Shown here: positions 36,901 through 49,341 of the stretch, one piece after another
How positions within the stretch are numbered: the first letter of the stretch is position 1
Layout: every line of letters begins with the position of its first letter
Assembly: GCF_036373705.1 (NCBI RefSeq)
Contig: NC_089858.1
Span: 33,258,249 to 33,322,248 of the forward strand
DNA length: 64,000 bases
Source: Amia ocellicauda
Taxonomy: Eukaryota > Chordata > Actinopteri > Amiiformes > Amiidae
Direction: 5' to 3'
Program-made: the position numbers and the translations under genes
Notes under the pieces: model-generated
Seen by the model: only the letters and a program-made list of their open reading frames with translations
What the model was told of the DNA's origin: nothing
Databases searched by the model: none

Positions 36901-39203
36901 GTCTTTATACCAGCACAGCCAGGGTTACACCGCAGAGCTGCGCAGCTGGGAGCTGACTGGCGCGGCCTGCCTGTCCTTCTGGTACAGTGTGTTCGGGGCT
37001 GGAGTGGGTGAGTGAGCTGAGGGACGGTGGGGCAGCTGCTTTGCTCCCGGTACACATGACATCCAAATCCTTACCGGTTGTCCTCTATTGCAATTCAACT
37101 TATTGGTGAACAAGCTTCTGACTTGGGCTCTCGTGTGCCTCCTGCCTTTAATTCCCTACTGGAAGTACTGGAACCCTGATGTCCATCTTCTCTCCCTCTC
37201 AGACTCCCTGTCAGTGTACCTGGTGTACTCGGAGAGCTCTCTGGACAGGCGGCTGGTCTGGTCTGACGGTGGCAAGGAGACCCGGCAGTGGTACCTGGAG
37301 ACTCTGGATCTGGCAGTCACTGGGGCACAGAAATATCGGGTGAGTGATGGGCCGTCTGCCTGCCCAGCTCTTCCATTGCTTCTGTCTGGTCTGTTGATCC
37401 AAAGTGACTCGATTTGGATGTGCAGTGAGCTAGCTCTACATCACCCTGACTCTGCACTACTCCCCACCATCTACCTGTGCATCTGCAGAAATCTCTAGCT
37501 CTGTCTAGCCTACTAGTCTTGGTGCAGTGCTATGGTTTGTGGTCTTGGGCATCAGAGTTGCTGTCCATCTTGAAAGGCTGTTGGCCAACTGACCCATGGG
37601 GTGGGGGTGTGGGAGAGTGTTCCACGGACTCCTCGCTTGCGTTGTTTCTGTAGCAGAGTGCTGGGCTGTGGTTGTGGTCTTGACGCATGGGTGTAAATGA
37701 ACAAATGCCAACTTCTCTCTTCAGGTGGTGTTTATAGGTACTATTGGCAATGGTTGCAACGATGCTGTGCTGGATGATCTGGAGGTGTGGGGCCAGCCAT
37801 GTGCCAGTGTGTCTAGATCCACCTCTAAGACTGCCATCATGACTGCCAATGGGGGTAACTTTAGTACCACTACTGCTTCTAGTTCTACCAATGGGGGTAA
37901 CTTACCTGCCACAGAAAATGGAACTGCTTCAGTCACTGCCAACCTTGCCACCCTCCTGCCAACTACTGCCAGACTGGGTAATGCCACCTCTGCTCCCCCT
38001 GGCTCTGTGCTGCTGTACTGCAGCTTTGAGTCCTCGCTATGCGGCTGGACCCAGTTCCAGGGTGATGACTTTGACTGGCGCCTGCACCGGGAGAGGGAGC
38101 TGACGGCAGGGGTGCGCGAGAGCGGGGCAGGCTGCAGAAACCTGGGAGGTACGGGACTTTGGTATGGGAGCAGGCTGTGCTGGTGAGCACGGTTGTCTCT
38201 GTCCCATCCCCACCCCACCCTCCCTTCCAGAGTTGTTGAAGGGGGGTTGTGGGGGGAAATGTTCTCCTAACTATAACCTTCTATCAGGATGGTACCTGTA
38301 CATTGAAGTGATCTCCCACAGGAAGACTGGTGATCGGGCAGTGCTGGTGAGCCCCCCCCTCAGTGGCTCAGTGTGCCTGAGCTTCTGGTACAGCCTGCTG
38401 GGCCAAGGAGTGGGTAAGTCTGGCGGGCTCCGGCCTACATTGCCACAGTCTTTTTTTTTTTACGGTGGGGTTTAAATGGCAGCCTGTGGCTGGTCCAGTC
38501 AGAGATGCACATTTTCTATGCTGTAGCTGAATTAGCTGAGGTACTTCAGGACGGATGGTCCCACACTGGTCTGTGGACCCCGGTCTGTGGCAGAACCTGT
38601 CCTTTTAAATGTGATTTTTGTACATTTATTGCAATGAAGTTAATCCCAAGTGTCTACTGGGTTTTATTTTTCACTGGGAACTGAATTTCCCTCTACAAGT
38701 ACACTTCAGTTCTTGTATGCAGTATTGTGGGCTGTGTAGTTTCCAAATGTCCCCTCTTTCCCCGCCCTCCCCACAGACTCCCTCAGTGTGTATGTGCTGT
38801 TCTCGGACACGCCTGAGCTCCAGTACAGGTTGTGGGAGAGGCAGGGCTCCAGTGCCCGGCTGTGGGCCAGAGCAGAGGTGCCGCTGATTGTGGAGCTGGA
38901 CAGGAGCTTCCAGGTTAGTGTGGGTGAGGGCATGGACTGTATGGATACTGCATCGAATCCTGCTTGGATTCCTTTACCGGTTTGGGGGGAGGTTGATAGA
39001 GCAAGTCAGTCTGCACCTAAAACCAAAATGTGTGCATTAGCCCCCTGTCACAACTCCACTCCTTTTGGCAAACCTGTTGAACTAACCTGCTTTCTTTGTG
39101 CCCCCCTAAGCTGGTGCTGGAAGGACTGCTGGGGGAGCAGCCCTGTGGTGACGCGGCCCTGGATGAGCTCATGGTTGTGAGGGGCCACTGTGGGGGGGCA
39201 TGA
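33964..39203 (+). CDS. Copy B: secreted protein with two MAM domains, intact
   Basis: Ten exons: 33964-34021, 35356-35409, 35504-35590, 35773-36756, 36882-37007, 37203-37339, 37725-38148, 38288-38413, 38777-38913, 39111-39203. Total 2226 bases, 741 residues, no internal stop, all phases agree. Order: signal peptide (about 1-19), a basic RRAR at 30-33 that fits furin-type cleavage, a short helix-prone exon, a Ser/Thr/Pro-rich region with five 35-residue repeats, MAM1 (about 347-508), linker, MAM2 (about 578-738). The chain ends just after MAM2 with no membrane segment, so secretion is inferred. MAM domains usually mediate adhesion or dimerisation; the Cys and aromatic positions expected of the fold (CDFE, LCAW, CLSFWY) are present in both. 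Both MAM domains use the same exon sizes (126 and 137) and phases, so one arose from the other. I cannot name an orthologue. A Xenopus thyroid-hormone-induced MAM protein is a possible relative. Confidence 0.85.
35901..36425 (+). repeat. In-frame 105-base tandem repeat in exon 4 of copy B
   Basis: GGGACTGCCCAGAGCAAC starts at 35901, 36006, 36111, 36216 and 36321, an exact 105-base period coding for 35 residues per unit. Units differ by only a few bases. Copies A and C have no such array, only a single related segment (VALLVDWPT and YSLVNWPI). Confidence 0.97.
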
Positions 39204-39256
39204 GCTGTGCAGGATGTGTATGTGTGTGTGCGCGTGTGTGAGAACCTCCAGGAACC

Positions 39257-39262
39257 AATAAA
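39257..39262 (+). terminator. Polyadenylation signal of copy B
   Basis: AATAAA 54 bases after the stop codon; the same signal is conserved in copies A (19297-19292) and C (57291-57286). Confidence 0.8.
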
Positions 39263-40147
39263 TGTTTTTACAACCTTAGCCACCTGTGTGCTTCTCCTTT
39301 GGAAGGTGTTTGAGGTACATGTTGTCAATATTGGCCTGTTGGGAAGGCTGAATCTGAATCGGGGGGGGTTAGTCTTGGCTCCTTAAATGCTACAACTAGG
39401 TCTCCACCTTCAGTGGTTGGCTGTAAAGGGCACATTAAGCTTGACTGTACGGAGATGGAGTGACTGAGCTCCTGCTTAAACAAACTGGATCAGTCTAGAA
39501 TAGTCCTGTGGCATCTGGCTGTTTAGGTCAGCTGTTGCAGCTCTGCCTGGGTTATAAGCTACTGTCACACCAGCCTGGGTTTTGGTTTGGAGTGAAAGCA
39601 TGCTTGGAATTGTGGGCTTCCTGCAGACCTGCCCTGCCAATGGACACTGCAGGTCAACCATCCCCCTTGCAGGGGGTGGGGTTGTACACTCTACTACATT
39701 TTAGAGACCTTGTAATGAGCACCGAGCCCAAAGAGGGATTACGTCCCCATAATGAGCTCATTCTGTGAGCAGTTCCCACTGAACTACTTGAGCCCATTGA
39801 GTTGCACAGCTGTACTGAACCCAGAACAAGGCTTGTGCATCTGTGAGAACATCAGCAACATCAAAACCTATGTCAGAATTAAACGGTCAGAAATGGCCAA
39901 TACCGGGTTCTATGTCAATCAAATCTGTTATCTTTGAAAGGTGAAATCATTCATGAATAAAAGTATATTGTTCAAATATAATGCCAGCCTGATTAACACT
40001 TGTGTGGAAGCCTAAATTAAGTTTATCAATGGGTATAGATCTAAGTGTAGTAATTTGGGGTAATATGTAGAACAACAATCATTTATATTTGTTTTTTTAT
40101 TTAGAGGAGCGCGAGGGAAATGTTTACCGTGTGTGTATAATTATAAT

Positions 40148-40185
<38 letters not shown>

Positions 40186-41111
40186 AGGGCTTTAGGTCAG
40201 GCAAGCTTGGAGTGGAGCCAGATCGTTTTTTGACCTCGCTCACACTCTACACTTGTTTTATGTTAATTTCCTTTTGTATATCGTGCTCATCGGGAATTAT
40301 CGCCTTGATTTTTGTGGAATGGAGAATCGCTTTTTGTACTAATTATTTTATGGAGACGTAAACCGTTAAACTTTCTCAAGTGCACGTGTGAGTTTTTTGG
40401 ATGCAGATTCAGACAAAGGTAGTGGAAAAAGAGCGTCAAGCTAAGGCTTCATTCAATTTGGAAACTTATAACTTGTACATGACCAATTTAACTTGTCTAA
40501 TTTGTATTACAATTAAAATAATATGGGCAGGCTAAGGAAAAAAGAGCGTGTATAGGGCAGCCAGAAAGTTAATGAACAAGTTAAGCTTGAAGGTCTTCTA
40601 TTCACCCCTTCTAAGCTTGAATTTATTATTCTGTTGGGTGTGTTTAGATCTACTGTTCCAAATTTTGTGGAGCTTTATTCTTTGTGCTATGTTAAATTTA
40701 AAGCAACCTTACAGATCTGTGATCACAGCCAATGATTAACAGTGGTTTTAAAACTATGTTGGCTAAGGGTTGGTGAAGTGAAGGAGTTCTGTAGACTGAG
40801 CGCAGTCCAGTTTAAAATGGACTGTGTCCCAAGAGACGCATCAAAACGGACACTAATATCAATAACAATCATTTTCGTATTGGTTATATTGCTGCATTTA
40901 GGATCTATACTGTGTACTACTACAATTAATCTAATTATTCTGGATATTTTAACATTCCCTGTGTGTAGCTACATAAAGTACTCTCATTTGCAGGCTCTGA
41001 AGAAATTAACAATGAAAGAGACAACATTGAGAAAAAGTCATACAATAAATCAACACTAGTTAAGAGAGAAAATGCAGTGGGACATCAGGATCAGTCGGCA
41101 AGCCAATGAGC

Positions 41112-41662
41112 TAGTGATGTGCAGTTAGCGAGCGCTTCATTTTGGTGAACGTTGGGAATTGGATCAGTGACGCATTGAATCGGCTCTTTTGATCACCCTG
41201 TGGGCAGCAGCGGCGCTGTGGAGCCGGAGACCCGCCTGTCCACTCTCGTTCAATGACTGACTCTCAGTCTGGCGGATTCGTTCGTCCTGACGAGTCCTTG
41301 AGTGCTTTGAAACTGAAGACCGTATGTGCCATGCTGGTTCCAAATTCCCTCTTGCTTAGTGCACAAAAAAATGTGTATGAGCCAAAATGGCATCAGTTAC
41401 ATTATCCAGACCGAGTATAGACTACTGTCAGAAAATGAGATTAGACGTTTATTAGACGTTTATACTGTACACAATGTGTGTGTATTACAGTCCGTATTCA
41501 TTGGGTACGTCTGCCAAACAAAACAAAAATATATAATAAATCGCTATGAGGTCTGTTTTTGTAATGTTTTATACACGTAAAGTCATCTTGAGATAAATCA
41601 ACAAAATTACCTATATTAATAATAATTGAGAAACACCTATGCGTAAGACATTTATGTAATGA

Positions 41663-41711
<49 letters not shown>

Positions 41712-42038
41712 TCTTACGCCCTTGTCCAAACAATATATTACATTTAATTAGATTAATCGTGTTGGCTAAATAATGTTAATGCTTCAAACTGTTGTTATCT
41801 CCGGGATTTTAAATATATATTTGTCACAACTGTCAAATATAGACTTTCCCTAGCTTTTGTGGTGTGCAGTGAACGACTCGTTCTTTCCGGTTCAAGTCTA
41901 TGTAACCAATCCTGATTCGGGCTGCATTGGTGCGAGTCACTAACTCAGTGAACGAAATTAATGAAATGAATCGATTCACCGAACTGAACTGAATCAAATG
42001 AATCGAGTGACTAAAAAGAATCGAACTGCCCATCACTA
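41112..42038. mobile_element. hAT-like non-autonomous element upstream of copy D
   Basis: Ends TAGTGATGTGCAGTT and AACTGCCCATCACTA are inverted copies. The 8 bases outside (CAATGAGC and AAATGAGC) match at seven positions. The other palindrome arm reads CCAATGAGCTAATTAAC without interruption near 63650-63666 (minus strand), an empty site. The interior holds a (TTA)n run near 41665 and no transposase. Confidence 0.75.
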
Positions 42039-42118
42039 AAATGAGCTAATTGACTAATTAACGTTTTAATTACATGGGCTGCACTCAGGTGCGCGGTGCT
42101 GAGCTCTCTAAAAGGGGG

Positions 42119-42158
42119 ATGGCGGAGCTCCTGCTGTCGGCGCTGTGCCTCCAGAGCG
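42119..42158 (+). pseudogene. Copy D: isolated signal-peptide exon of a MAM gene
   Basis: ATG followed by AELLLSALCLQS and a GT donor with phase 1, equivalent to exon 1 of copies B and C. No later exon is found before homology with copy C breaks off near 43606 and a Ty3/gypsy fragment begins. About 120 bases of the 5' untranslated region present in copy C are deleted just before the ATG. It is best read as a truncated duplicate. Confidence 0.75.
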
Positions 42159-42678
42159 GTGAGTTCGAGTTGTACTTTTTAGGTTTTTAGTTTTCTTGAT
42201 GAAAGCTATACTAAAAGCTGCTGTGACGATGTATGCAGCACTGTTTTCTGAACATAAGGCAATGAAGCAGCGTTTGCGCCAACCAGACCATCACAGTGCT
42301 GCGCAAAGCCCTGTAGGACATTTTGTAACCACCCTTCCAAGCTTGTTGTATTGAATATTTCAACAGATGGCACAGGTTTTGATGGTGGTTGAGTTTTGGC
42401 CGATTACTGTTCTTTGTTATAGTGTTTCAGTCCGTGGCCTAGCCAGGAATTCGCGGAGGGATCAGGCAGATTTTGACTCAAACGTATCTTTGCTTCACAA
42501 CCAGTATTACTATGGCACACATCCAGTGGAAAAAATAAATGAATCGCACATCAGCCGACATTATGCAGACAAACAATAGCGGTTTCTGGTGCTTGCCAAT
42601 CCGATCCATTTCGGTGGAGCTCTGAAATTGAACGGGTGATGATGCACAACTCTGGATTCCTGCGCCTGCTAGAAATGT

Positions 42679-42845
42679 GGGGGCCCCAAGCAAAATAAAT
42701 TCCTGATGGTGAAGCCGTGGGGGGGGTTGGGTGTGCGGCGGAGTTTTCTTCCGTGAGAGCAGGGGGGTTCCCATTTGGGGTGGCCCCCCCTCAGCCTGGG
42801 GCCCCAGGCAATTGCCTAGGATGCCAACCCCTTGTGACGCCCCTG
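42679..42845. mobile_element. Truncated hAT-like MITE in the left palindrome arm
   Basis: Inverted counterpart of 62481-62670. One end (GCGTCACAAGG type) is intact. The other has been removed by a deletion whose ends share ATGTG. Confidence 0.65.
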
Positions 42846-44102
42846 GGTATGCGAGTACATTACACGTGACATAACCCTCAGAAAAAAAAAACCTATATAA
42901 GGCCTTCAGCATCAAAACATGAGTCCAAATTTCAGTGGGTAACGCATTGCTAGGGCGACTAAATTGCCTGAGGTTTGCAGTGTGAATCTCAAGTGGGGAG
43001 CTCTGTCTTTATTTTTCCAGCTTTTTCTTATTCTCGTTTCCGACCACTTAAAGTAAACTCATCTCCTACAGTTCTTCAGCTATCTAAATGACACGGTGTC
43101 CATTTTTTGTACTATTTCTGAAAATGGTTGCTACTACTTTTGGTACTGATTGGTCATCCATATTCTCCTGAGGCCCTCTATGACCCCAAAACTTAACCGC
43201 TAATAAATATTGATAGGTTACGTTTAGCACAATTTACAATTGAACACTAATAGGAAATCCTAGATCTTCTTTCTGATCATGTCATTACTTCTGACCGTTG
43301 ACCTTCTCTGGGCCAGATACGGCAGGTTGGCAATGTTCAGTATCTGAGGACACATTCTAACATCTCATTACTACTTTTAAGGATGCTTTTATCCGTCATG
43401 TTACTATTGAGCATTGATGGGGAAACTGTATGAAGATAGTCCCATTTAGTATTGGACATGTATAGGAAACCATAAGTGGTCTATTTGAAAATGTAAAAAG
43501 CAAGATTTTTTTACTTTTACCTCTATAATGCCTCACAGAGAGGAAATAGGCCTTTTTGTCTATATGGAACATGATCTTTGACCTTTCCTTCAAGGTCAAA
43601 TTCACTATGAGAACTAATGAGCACGTTCTTTTGGTTATTATGAGCTTCTAAGCCGAAGGACATTCTCGCGGACAATGATGTATGTCACCTGCGCTGTACT
43701 ACCAATGACCTGTTTCCACTGCTCCCTGGTGCTAATTGTTTTCCCTTGAGCGCTTTAAATGGGGCATGTGGCGCAGAGAAGGAGAGCTTCATTTCCATCG
43801 AGACGCGGACGAGAGAGCAGGACTGCGAGTCAGCCGGGCGCAGGGAGCTGCTGGGAGAGAGACGCCGCGTTAGGGGAACCGCAAGACCATGCGAGCGAGA
43901 GACTGAGCAGCGCGTCCAGCCAGGAGAGAGACTGGGAGACACGCCTGAGTCAGAAGGCGTACAAAAGATAAGTGCGGGGTTCTTTTTGCCTTGCGATAGT
44001 AGTGACAGACCGTGATGCGAGAGTCACTACTGCAGGAAGTGTGATGGAAACCTTTATTGTACTGAGGTCTGTGTTATAACATGAACTAATCAAAATGCAG
44101 AT

Positions 44103-45692
44103 GTGTTGTCTAGGTTACCGGGAGACGTTGTGGAGGAGACAACCCGTCGGGTGGGAGCCGTGACTGAGGCCCTGGAATTAGGAGAGGAAGGAGCTTGCAT
44201 GACTGAAGAATTCCCATGGGTTCGATGGCAGCAGGAAGATCAGGTCATCCAACGGATCTGTGAGTGGGTGAAGGGCGGCGAGCTGCCTCCAGATTCTGCC
44301 CAGAAGGATATGCCTTTGGAGGGGAGACAGATTTTGCAGGAGAGGCCACGACTGCGGATACATGAAGAGCTGCTAGTTAGGGGACGGCCACCAGCAGAAG
44401 CAGAGGGGGAGCAGATCGTGGTACCCCGTTCCAGAGGGAAGCAGCTATGGGAGGAGTACCACAAGGCTACCGGTCATGCGAGTGGGACACGGACTTTGTC
44501 AGTGTTGCGTCAGCAGTATTTTTGGTACGTATGGGGCAAGATGTGAAGAGGTGGGCCACGGATTGTGCACAGTGTTCTTGGACTAAGGCATGGCCGGGAG
44601 TAGGAGCCCCCTTGGTCTCGGTGACAACCTCGTACCCCCTTGAGGTAATAGTTGTGGATCACCTATTGTTAGGTAGACCTAGTGATCATTTTCCATACAT
44701 TTTAGTAATTATTGACCTCTTTTCCAGATTTGCATGGGCTGTGCCAATAAGAGATCAGACAGCCCCTACTACAGTCTGGGCCATTTGGAGGGCGGTGATT
44801 CAGCCCTTCGGGTGCCCTGAGAGGATCCATAGTGATCGGGGGCCTGTCTTTGAGTCCAAATTGATGGCTGACTTGACCGCCATGTACAGGGTTCATAAAA
44901 GTCGTACCACCCCTTATCACCCCCAGGGAAATGGCGCTTGTGAAATAATGAATCGGACGTTGTTGTCACTTTTGGGGTCCTTGGGGAGAGAAGAACCGGG
45001 GGCATGGCCAGAGAAAGTTCCCAAGCTGGTGCATGCATATAACAATATTAGGCATGAGAGTACTGGCTACTCAACCTTCTTCCTAATGTTTAGTCGGCAG
45101 GCCCGTCTCCCTGTAGATGTGGCCACTGGAGCGCTGCCGAACTGGAGCACCTATACGGTAGAAGGGTGGGTGGCCAGTCATAATCGTCGGCATTGTGAGG
45201 CTTATAGCGCAGCCAGTAAGTGTATACAGCAGCACCAGGCTCGGGATGGGCGACAACGAAATAGACGAGTGAGGGGGGCTCCTTTATTGGTCCCCTGAGG
45301 CTTTTGTGGTTGTGGCCCCCTTGTGGGGAGGTAGCCCAGCATATATTATTAGACCAGAAGGCCAGGAGGGCCCAGAGAGGACTATCCATCTGAGACATTT
45401 GCGGGTAGGAACTACCCCCGTAACCCCCGAGACTAGCCAAGACACAGTAAGGACCTCTATAGAGCCCAAAACCAGACCTTTGAGAGTGGGTGAGGGTTTG
45501 GAATGGTGGCCTGCACCTTTGTTTTCCAAAATCCAGCTCGATCATGTGCCTGGGCCTGGGCCTGTTCCACTGCCAGCACCAGCGGGGGAAGGATTGTACC
45601 CGGAGGAAGATGGGGTGGTGGGTGAGCCCAGTAGCAGCCCTTACTGGTTATTAGCCAATAGGATGTGCCATATTAACACGGGATGTCTGTAG
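44103..45692 (+). mobile_element. Ty3/gypsy retrotransposon fragment: integrase region
   Basis: Three frames in succession encode an integrase: a zinc-binding HHCC region (HKATGH near 44461, then CAQC near 44567), the core with catalytic residues in VDHLL (about 44655), SDRGPVFES (about 44830) and the Glu of CEIMNR (about 44940-44957), and a C-terminal part with IRPEGQEGPERTIH (about 45352-45395). Frames change near 44540 and again near 45300, so the copy is inactive. No gag, protease or reverse transcriptase is seen on either side. Confidence 0.82.
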
Positions 45693-45949
45693 AGCCCGGG
45701 TTCAGTCAGTGAGTTGATTGCGTGCAGATTCCCAGTTCAGGCAGCTCGGTACCGGTCTGGACTGGAGCAAGAGCGGCACTTTGTACTCGTCAAAAACACA
45801 GCTATTTGGTTTGTTTTCCCGATTTCTATAAATATACCGCTAAACTGCGGATCGTTTGACGTGTGGACATATTTCAACCTCACCTCTAAAATATAAAAGT
45901 GCACACACGATCGGGGAGGGGGGGCTCATGGTGCCACAGCTTGTGTTCA

Positions 45950-46205
45950 CCAGAAACCCCTACGTCAGCAGCGGAAACATCTGATTTCCAGTGCAGACGC
46001 GCATTTCTAGCAGCGACGCATCGAGAGCTGAGTTCCTCACCCGTTTCAATCACAGACCCACCAACACAGATCTGTGACTGACCAGCACCAGAACTGTGTC
46101 CACTTTGTTGCAAGATTGTTCGCTGGTGATATGTGGTTGTGAAGCAAAGATATGTTTGAGTCCAAATCTGCCTGATTTCATGGAGATTTTGAGCTGTTTT
46201 TCGAC
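45950..46205. repeat. Dispersed repeat R1, copy 2
   Basis: Same orientation as 13740-13990 and 62855-63135, sharing GTCAGCAGCGGAAAC and CATTTCTAGCAGCGA. It lies outside the duplicated MAM blocks, so it is a dispersed repeat and not only part of the segmental duplication. Confidence 0.6.
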
Positions 46206-46740
46206 TTCGAAATGACTCTGAATCGCGCATTTCAGGTCTCCAATTGTCAAAATCTTCTGGGGGACCCCCCGCCCTGAATTACTCAATCGACTTTGCCCTT
46301 ATTTTTCAACATTAGTTTTGTGCAGTGCACAGTGGGACAGAGGGGAAAATGCTGAAGACTTCAATCTAATAAGACACTAAATGCTTGAAAGTGTCTATTA
46401 TGTTTATCTATATGCCAAATTAAAAGCACTCTTAGAAGTAAAATGTGTTAATAGTAGTATGACAAATTTTGTGTTTTCTACACAACATGTGCAGAGTACT
46501 GTCTTTCTTCTAACACAATCAAAGTGTGTTATTTATTTTTAACCACAATCCTCTGCGAAATGTGTCTCAACCAATCACCTCCCACAGTGTCTAAACTTTC
46601 TACAAAACCTGTTCTGTGGCCACGAAATTACAAGAGGTGAGTAACATTAATTTATTTTAATCCTCAGTTTGTGTTAATCCTCTGAGTTATTTACAATGGT
46701 AACAAAATTATTTTTCACTTATTAATGGATTAATTTCAGA

Positions 46741-46808
46741 TATTAATGGACACCAAACGAGCAGGATGGGTCGAATGGCCTCCTCTCGTTTGTAAACTTT
46801 CTTATGTC
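46741..46808 (+). mobile_element. CR1-type LINE 3' tail, solo
   Basis: The stretch with GGGTCGAATGGCCTCCTCTC and TAAACTTTCTTATGT matches the 3' end of the LINE at 24736-25934. The rest of the element is absent, a severe 5' truncation. Confidence 0.75.
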
Positions 46809-47593
46809 GCGGAAGAGCCCTGGGACCATGTGAAACAAAAACACTCCGCATTTCGACTTTTAAACTCGACATTTAAACTTGTAAGTTTGGGTTTATCATG
46901 AGACAGTCTTGTTGTTTTTTCTTGACATGGCCCATGGCTCTTCCGTACAGATATAACGTGTAGACGAGATTGTTTTGAAGGGTTTAAGTGTTACGTGGGC
47001 GATTCAAAAATTTTTTGAAGGACAGCTTATAGTTGTAGTAGAGTAATAGTCTTATACCCACTATTAAAAACGAGAATTAAAGTACAATATGCCAGTATTG
47101 TAATATTGTAGCGATTGTGAAGTCAGTCCTCAGCGGCGCAGGAGACCCAGATTCCAGTCCCCGCCCTGCTGCGGCCTGTCACCCCCAGTGCGGTACAATG
47201 CGTTTCTGTATTGTGTCTCAGGGGGACTGCAATTTATATAGTGAGGTTTAATCATCGTTTAATCAAACAAAGAAACTGATACATTGTCATTACTTCACTT
47301 TCGACCTGTCATAGGCCTGCTGTGCACTTGACGTCTCCTCCACATGAGGCTCAATGCGCTTCAGCGTCTCTGCAGTCCCATCTGAGCAGCGCAGCCCAGC
47401 AGCAGCATCAGCGCCAGTAACGACAAGATATCACTGCACTGAGTCTGCATGTGGGGCTGTTATACTTGCCAGCATTGAATGTATAACATATTTAGTGTTT
47501 TTTTATCTAGGCTATTTATTATATATTCATTCATGTTGTAGCATTATGTTGGGTGTATTTTGATAAGAGCATTTTAGCTCTAAGCTGAAGCAC

Positions 47594-49341
47594 TGATCTA
47601 AAGAAGACCTCTCCCCCCAAAGTTATCAGATTTCCTTAAAGCGTGGGACTGGTTTACATCAAAGTGGCAGTCTTGGGAGGATGGCACAGAGAATAGGCCA
47701 AATAGTTTGGAATCCTGCTGTGAGATGTCTGGAGAAAGGGGCCTGTAGGTAATAAAAACTCTTTGAAATGGACGAGAGCCGAAATCCAGACACAGAGCTA
47801 CGAACCCGGGCCAACCGGCATTTCCAAAAGATGGCATGGATTGACATCAGTCATAAATCAAGCCCCCCTCCAATAGGACACTGGGGGCTGAAACCGAAAT
47901 CCAATCTCAAGAACTCAGGAACCAATCACCTATTGATCTGACAGACTATAAGGAACAGCGGACAGTCAGTCTCTCTCACTCTCTCTCTCTCTCTCACCTG
48001 AACCAGTAACTCGCTGCCACAGCTCAACCTGTAGCTCTGTTGCCCGAACCGGAACCAGAAACCAACCAAGTCTTTGCCGGCAACAGAAGAGTTAAACTGG
48101 GAGAGAAGATTGAGCCGTACGAAGAATTCTTTTAAAGGACTTTATTAAATAAAGAACTTTACAGACTGCGCTGCCCGCCTGTGCCCACCTGATCAGTGGA
48201 GTTTTACAGCTGGACAATTGACTAAGTCGACTGTATACGAAAGTGTCAGTCATTTAAATAGCTATTGAGTCTTAAGAAACTTGACCCTTGGAACGAACAG
48301 GGCCCTGCTTTCCTCAAAGACTTCGTCTTCAAGTAACTACGGTGGAAAGAAGATTTTGTGCACAACCTTGGAGCCTTCAAACCAGTGGAAAATCTGTTTG
48401 GAAACGACTCTACATTCGCGAAACCCCAACTTCCAGGTGCATCGACTGAGTGGAAGTTCTTGGACAAAGCCGAACCGGACTGCCTTTGTTCCAAACCACA
48501 CGGACCTCGTGCCGTGTGCTGTTATCTGAGCCCGAAGCCAGAGAGGCCTCTCTGCGACGAAGTTCAGATAAGTTTAACAGTTTGGAGTTCATGATTCATG
48601 ACATTTGAGAAATCAATTAGAAATGTTAATCTGTGATTCATAACTCTAGAATGTGTAATATCATTTAGTTTTCTTAAATATAAATGTGTTTTGTTGATAA
48701 TTTTAGAAATAAAATCTGTCAACGCCGAGAAATATCTTCTCATTCCTGTTTAACTGTTTAGTCTGAAATTGACACAAGTTAATAGACATTAGATTATTGG
48801 TGGCCCTGCCTATCCTTAATCATTGAATAATAATCAGTTAAGGGAAATTGTGGTAACAAGTAATGATAGGATCTTTCTCGGCACCTAAACGTAAATGAGA
48901 CTGATATATCTATAACGAGAAGTTACCTGACATAAATACTAACCTGCGTAGTTATTTAATGTCTGACTAACAATACTAATGAGAGACTCACCTTCGTGTT
49001 ACTAACCAGTATTGTAGTCAATGTGTTTATAACCTTTTTTGTTTAACGATTTGTGTGTTATCATATGCGATCCCATGGTCTTTGATTTGGTCATGGAAGG
49101 GATTTGTCTTTGATTTGTTGATCTAGAGTTGAATTTTAATTAGTTTTTCCCTTTTGTATAATTAGTGTAGTGCTACATTTAGTTTTTGTTTTTGAATATA
49201 TTTGACAATTTATATCTTTGGAATTGGTATCTGAGTCCATTTATTACGGAAATTGAGTTCTACAAGATTCCAGGATTCGTGATAAGGTGATACTATAAAT
49301 TCACTTCTTTAATTGAAATTTATAAGTGTACCTTACGCTAC
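47594..49341 (+). mobile_element. LTR-like segment (possible solo LTR)
   Basis: It has the order expected of an LTR: a TATA-like CTATAAGG near 47948, a CT-rich start region, and AATAAA at 48147 and 48709. The presumed ends are TG and CA, but no target duplication or second LTR is seen. There is no coding sequence. The assignment is tentative. Confidence 0.25.

Larger units (their letters stand above)
40775..43606 (+). repeat. Left arm of a large palindrome (copy D side)
   Basis: This block is repeated in inverted orientation at 61500-64000. A 213-base stretch at 42367-42579 gives exactly the same 70-residue translation as 63218-63006. The arm includes the copy D exon, repeat R1 and a hAT-like MITE. 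Homology ends near 43606. Confidence 0.85.

Noticed and set aside
24202-39203. ASTL, the mammalian neighbour between ADRA2B and DUSP2
   Set aside because: No HExxH-type astacin motif was noticed in the frames around DUSP2; MAM domains alone do not indicate ASTL.
42367-42579. 70-residue frame found identically at 63218-63006
   Set aside because: The identity comes from the palindrome arms. The sequence is intronic or repeat DNA (R1), and the frame is broken in the other R1 copies.
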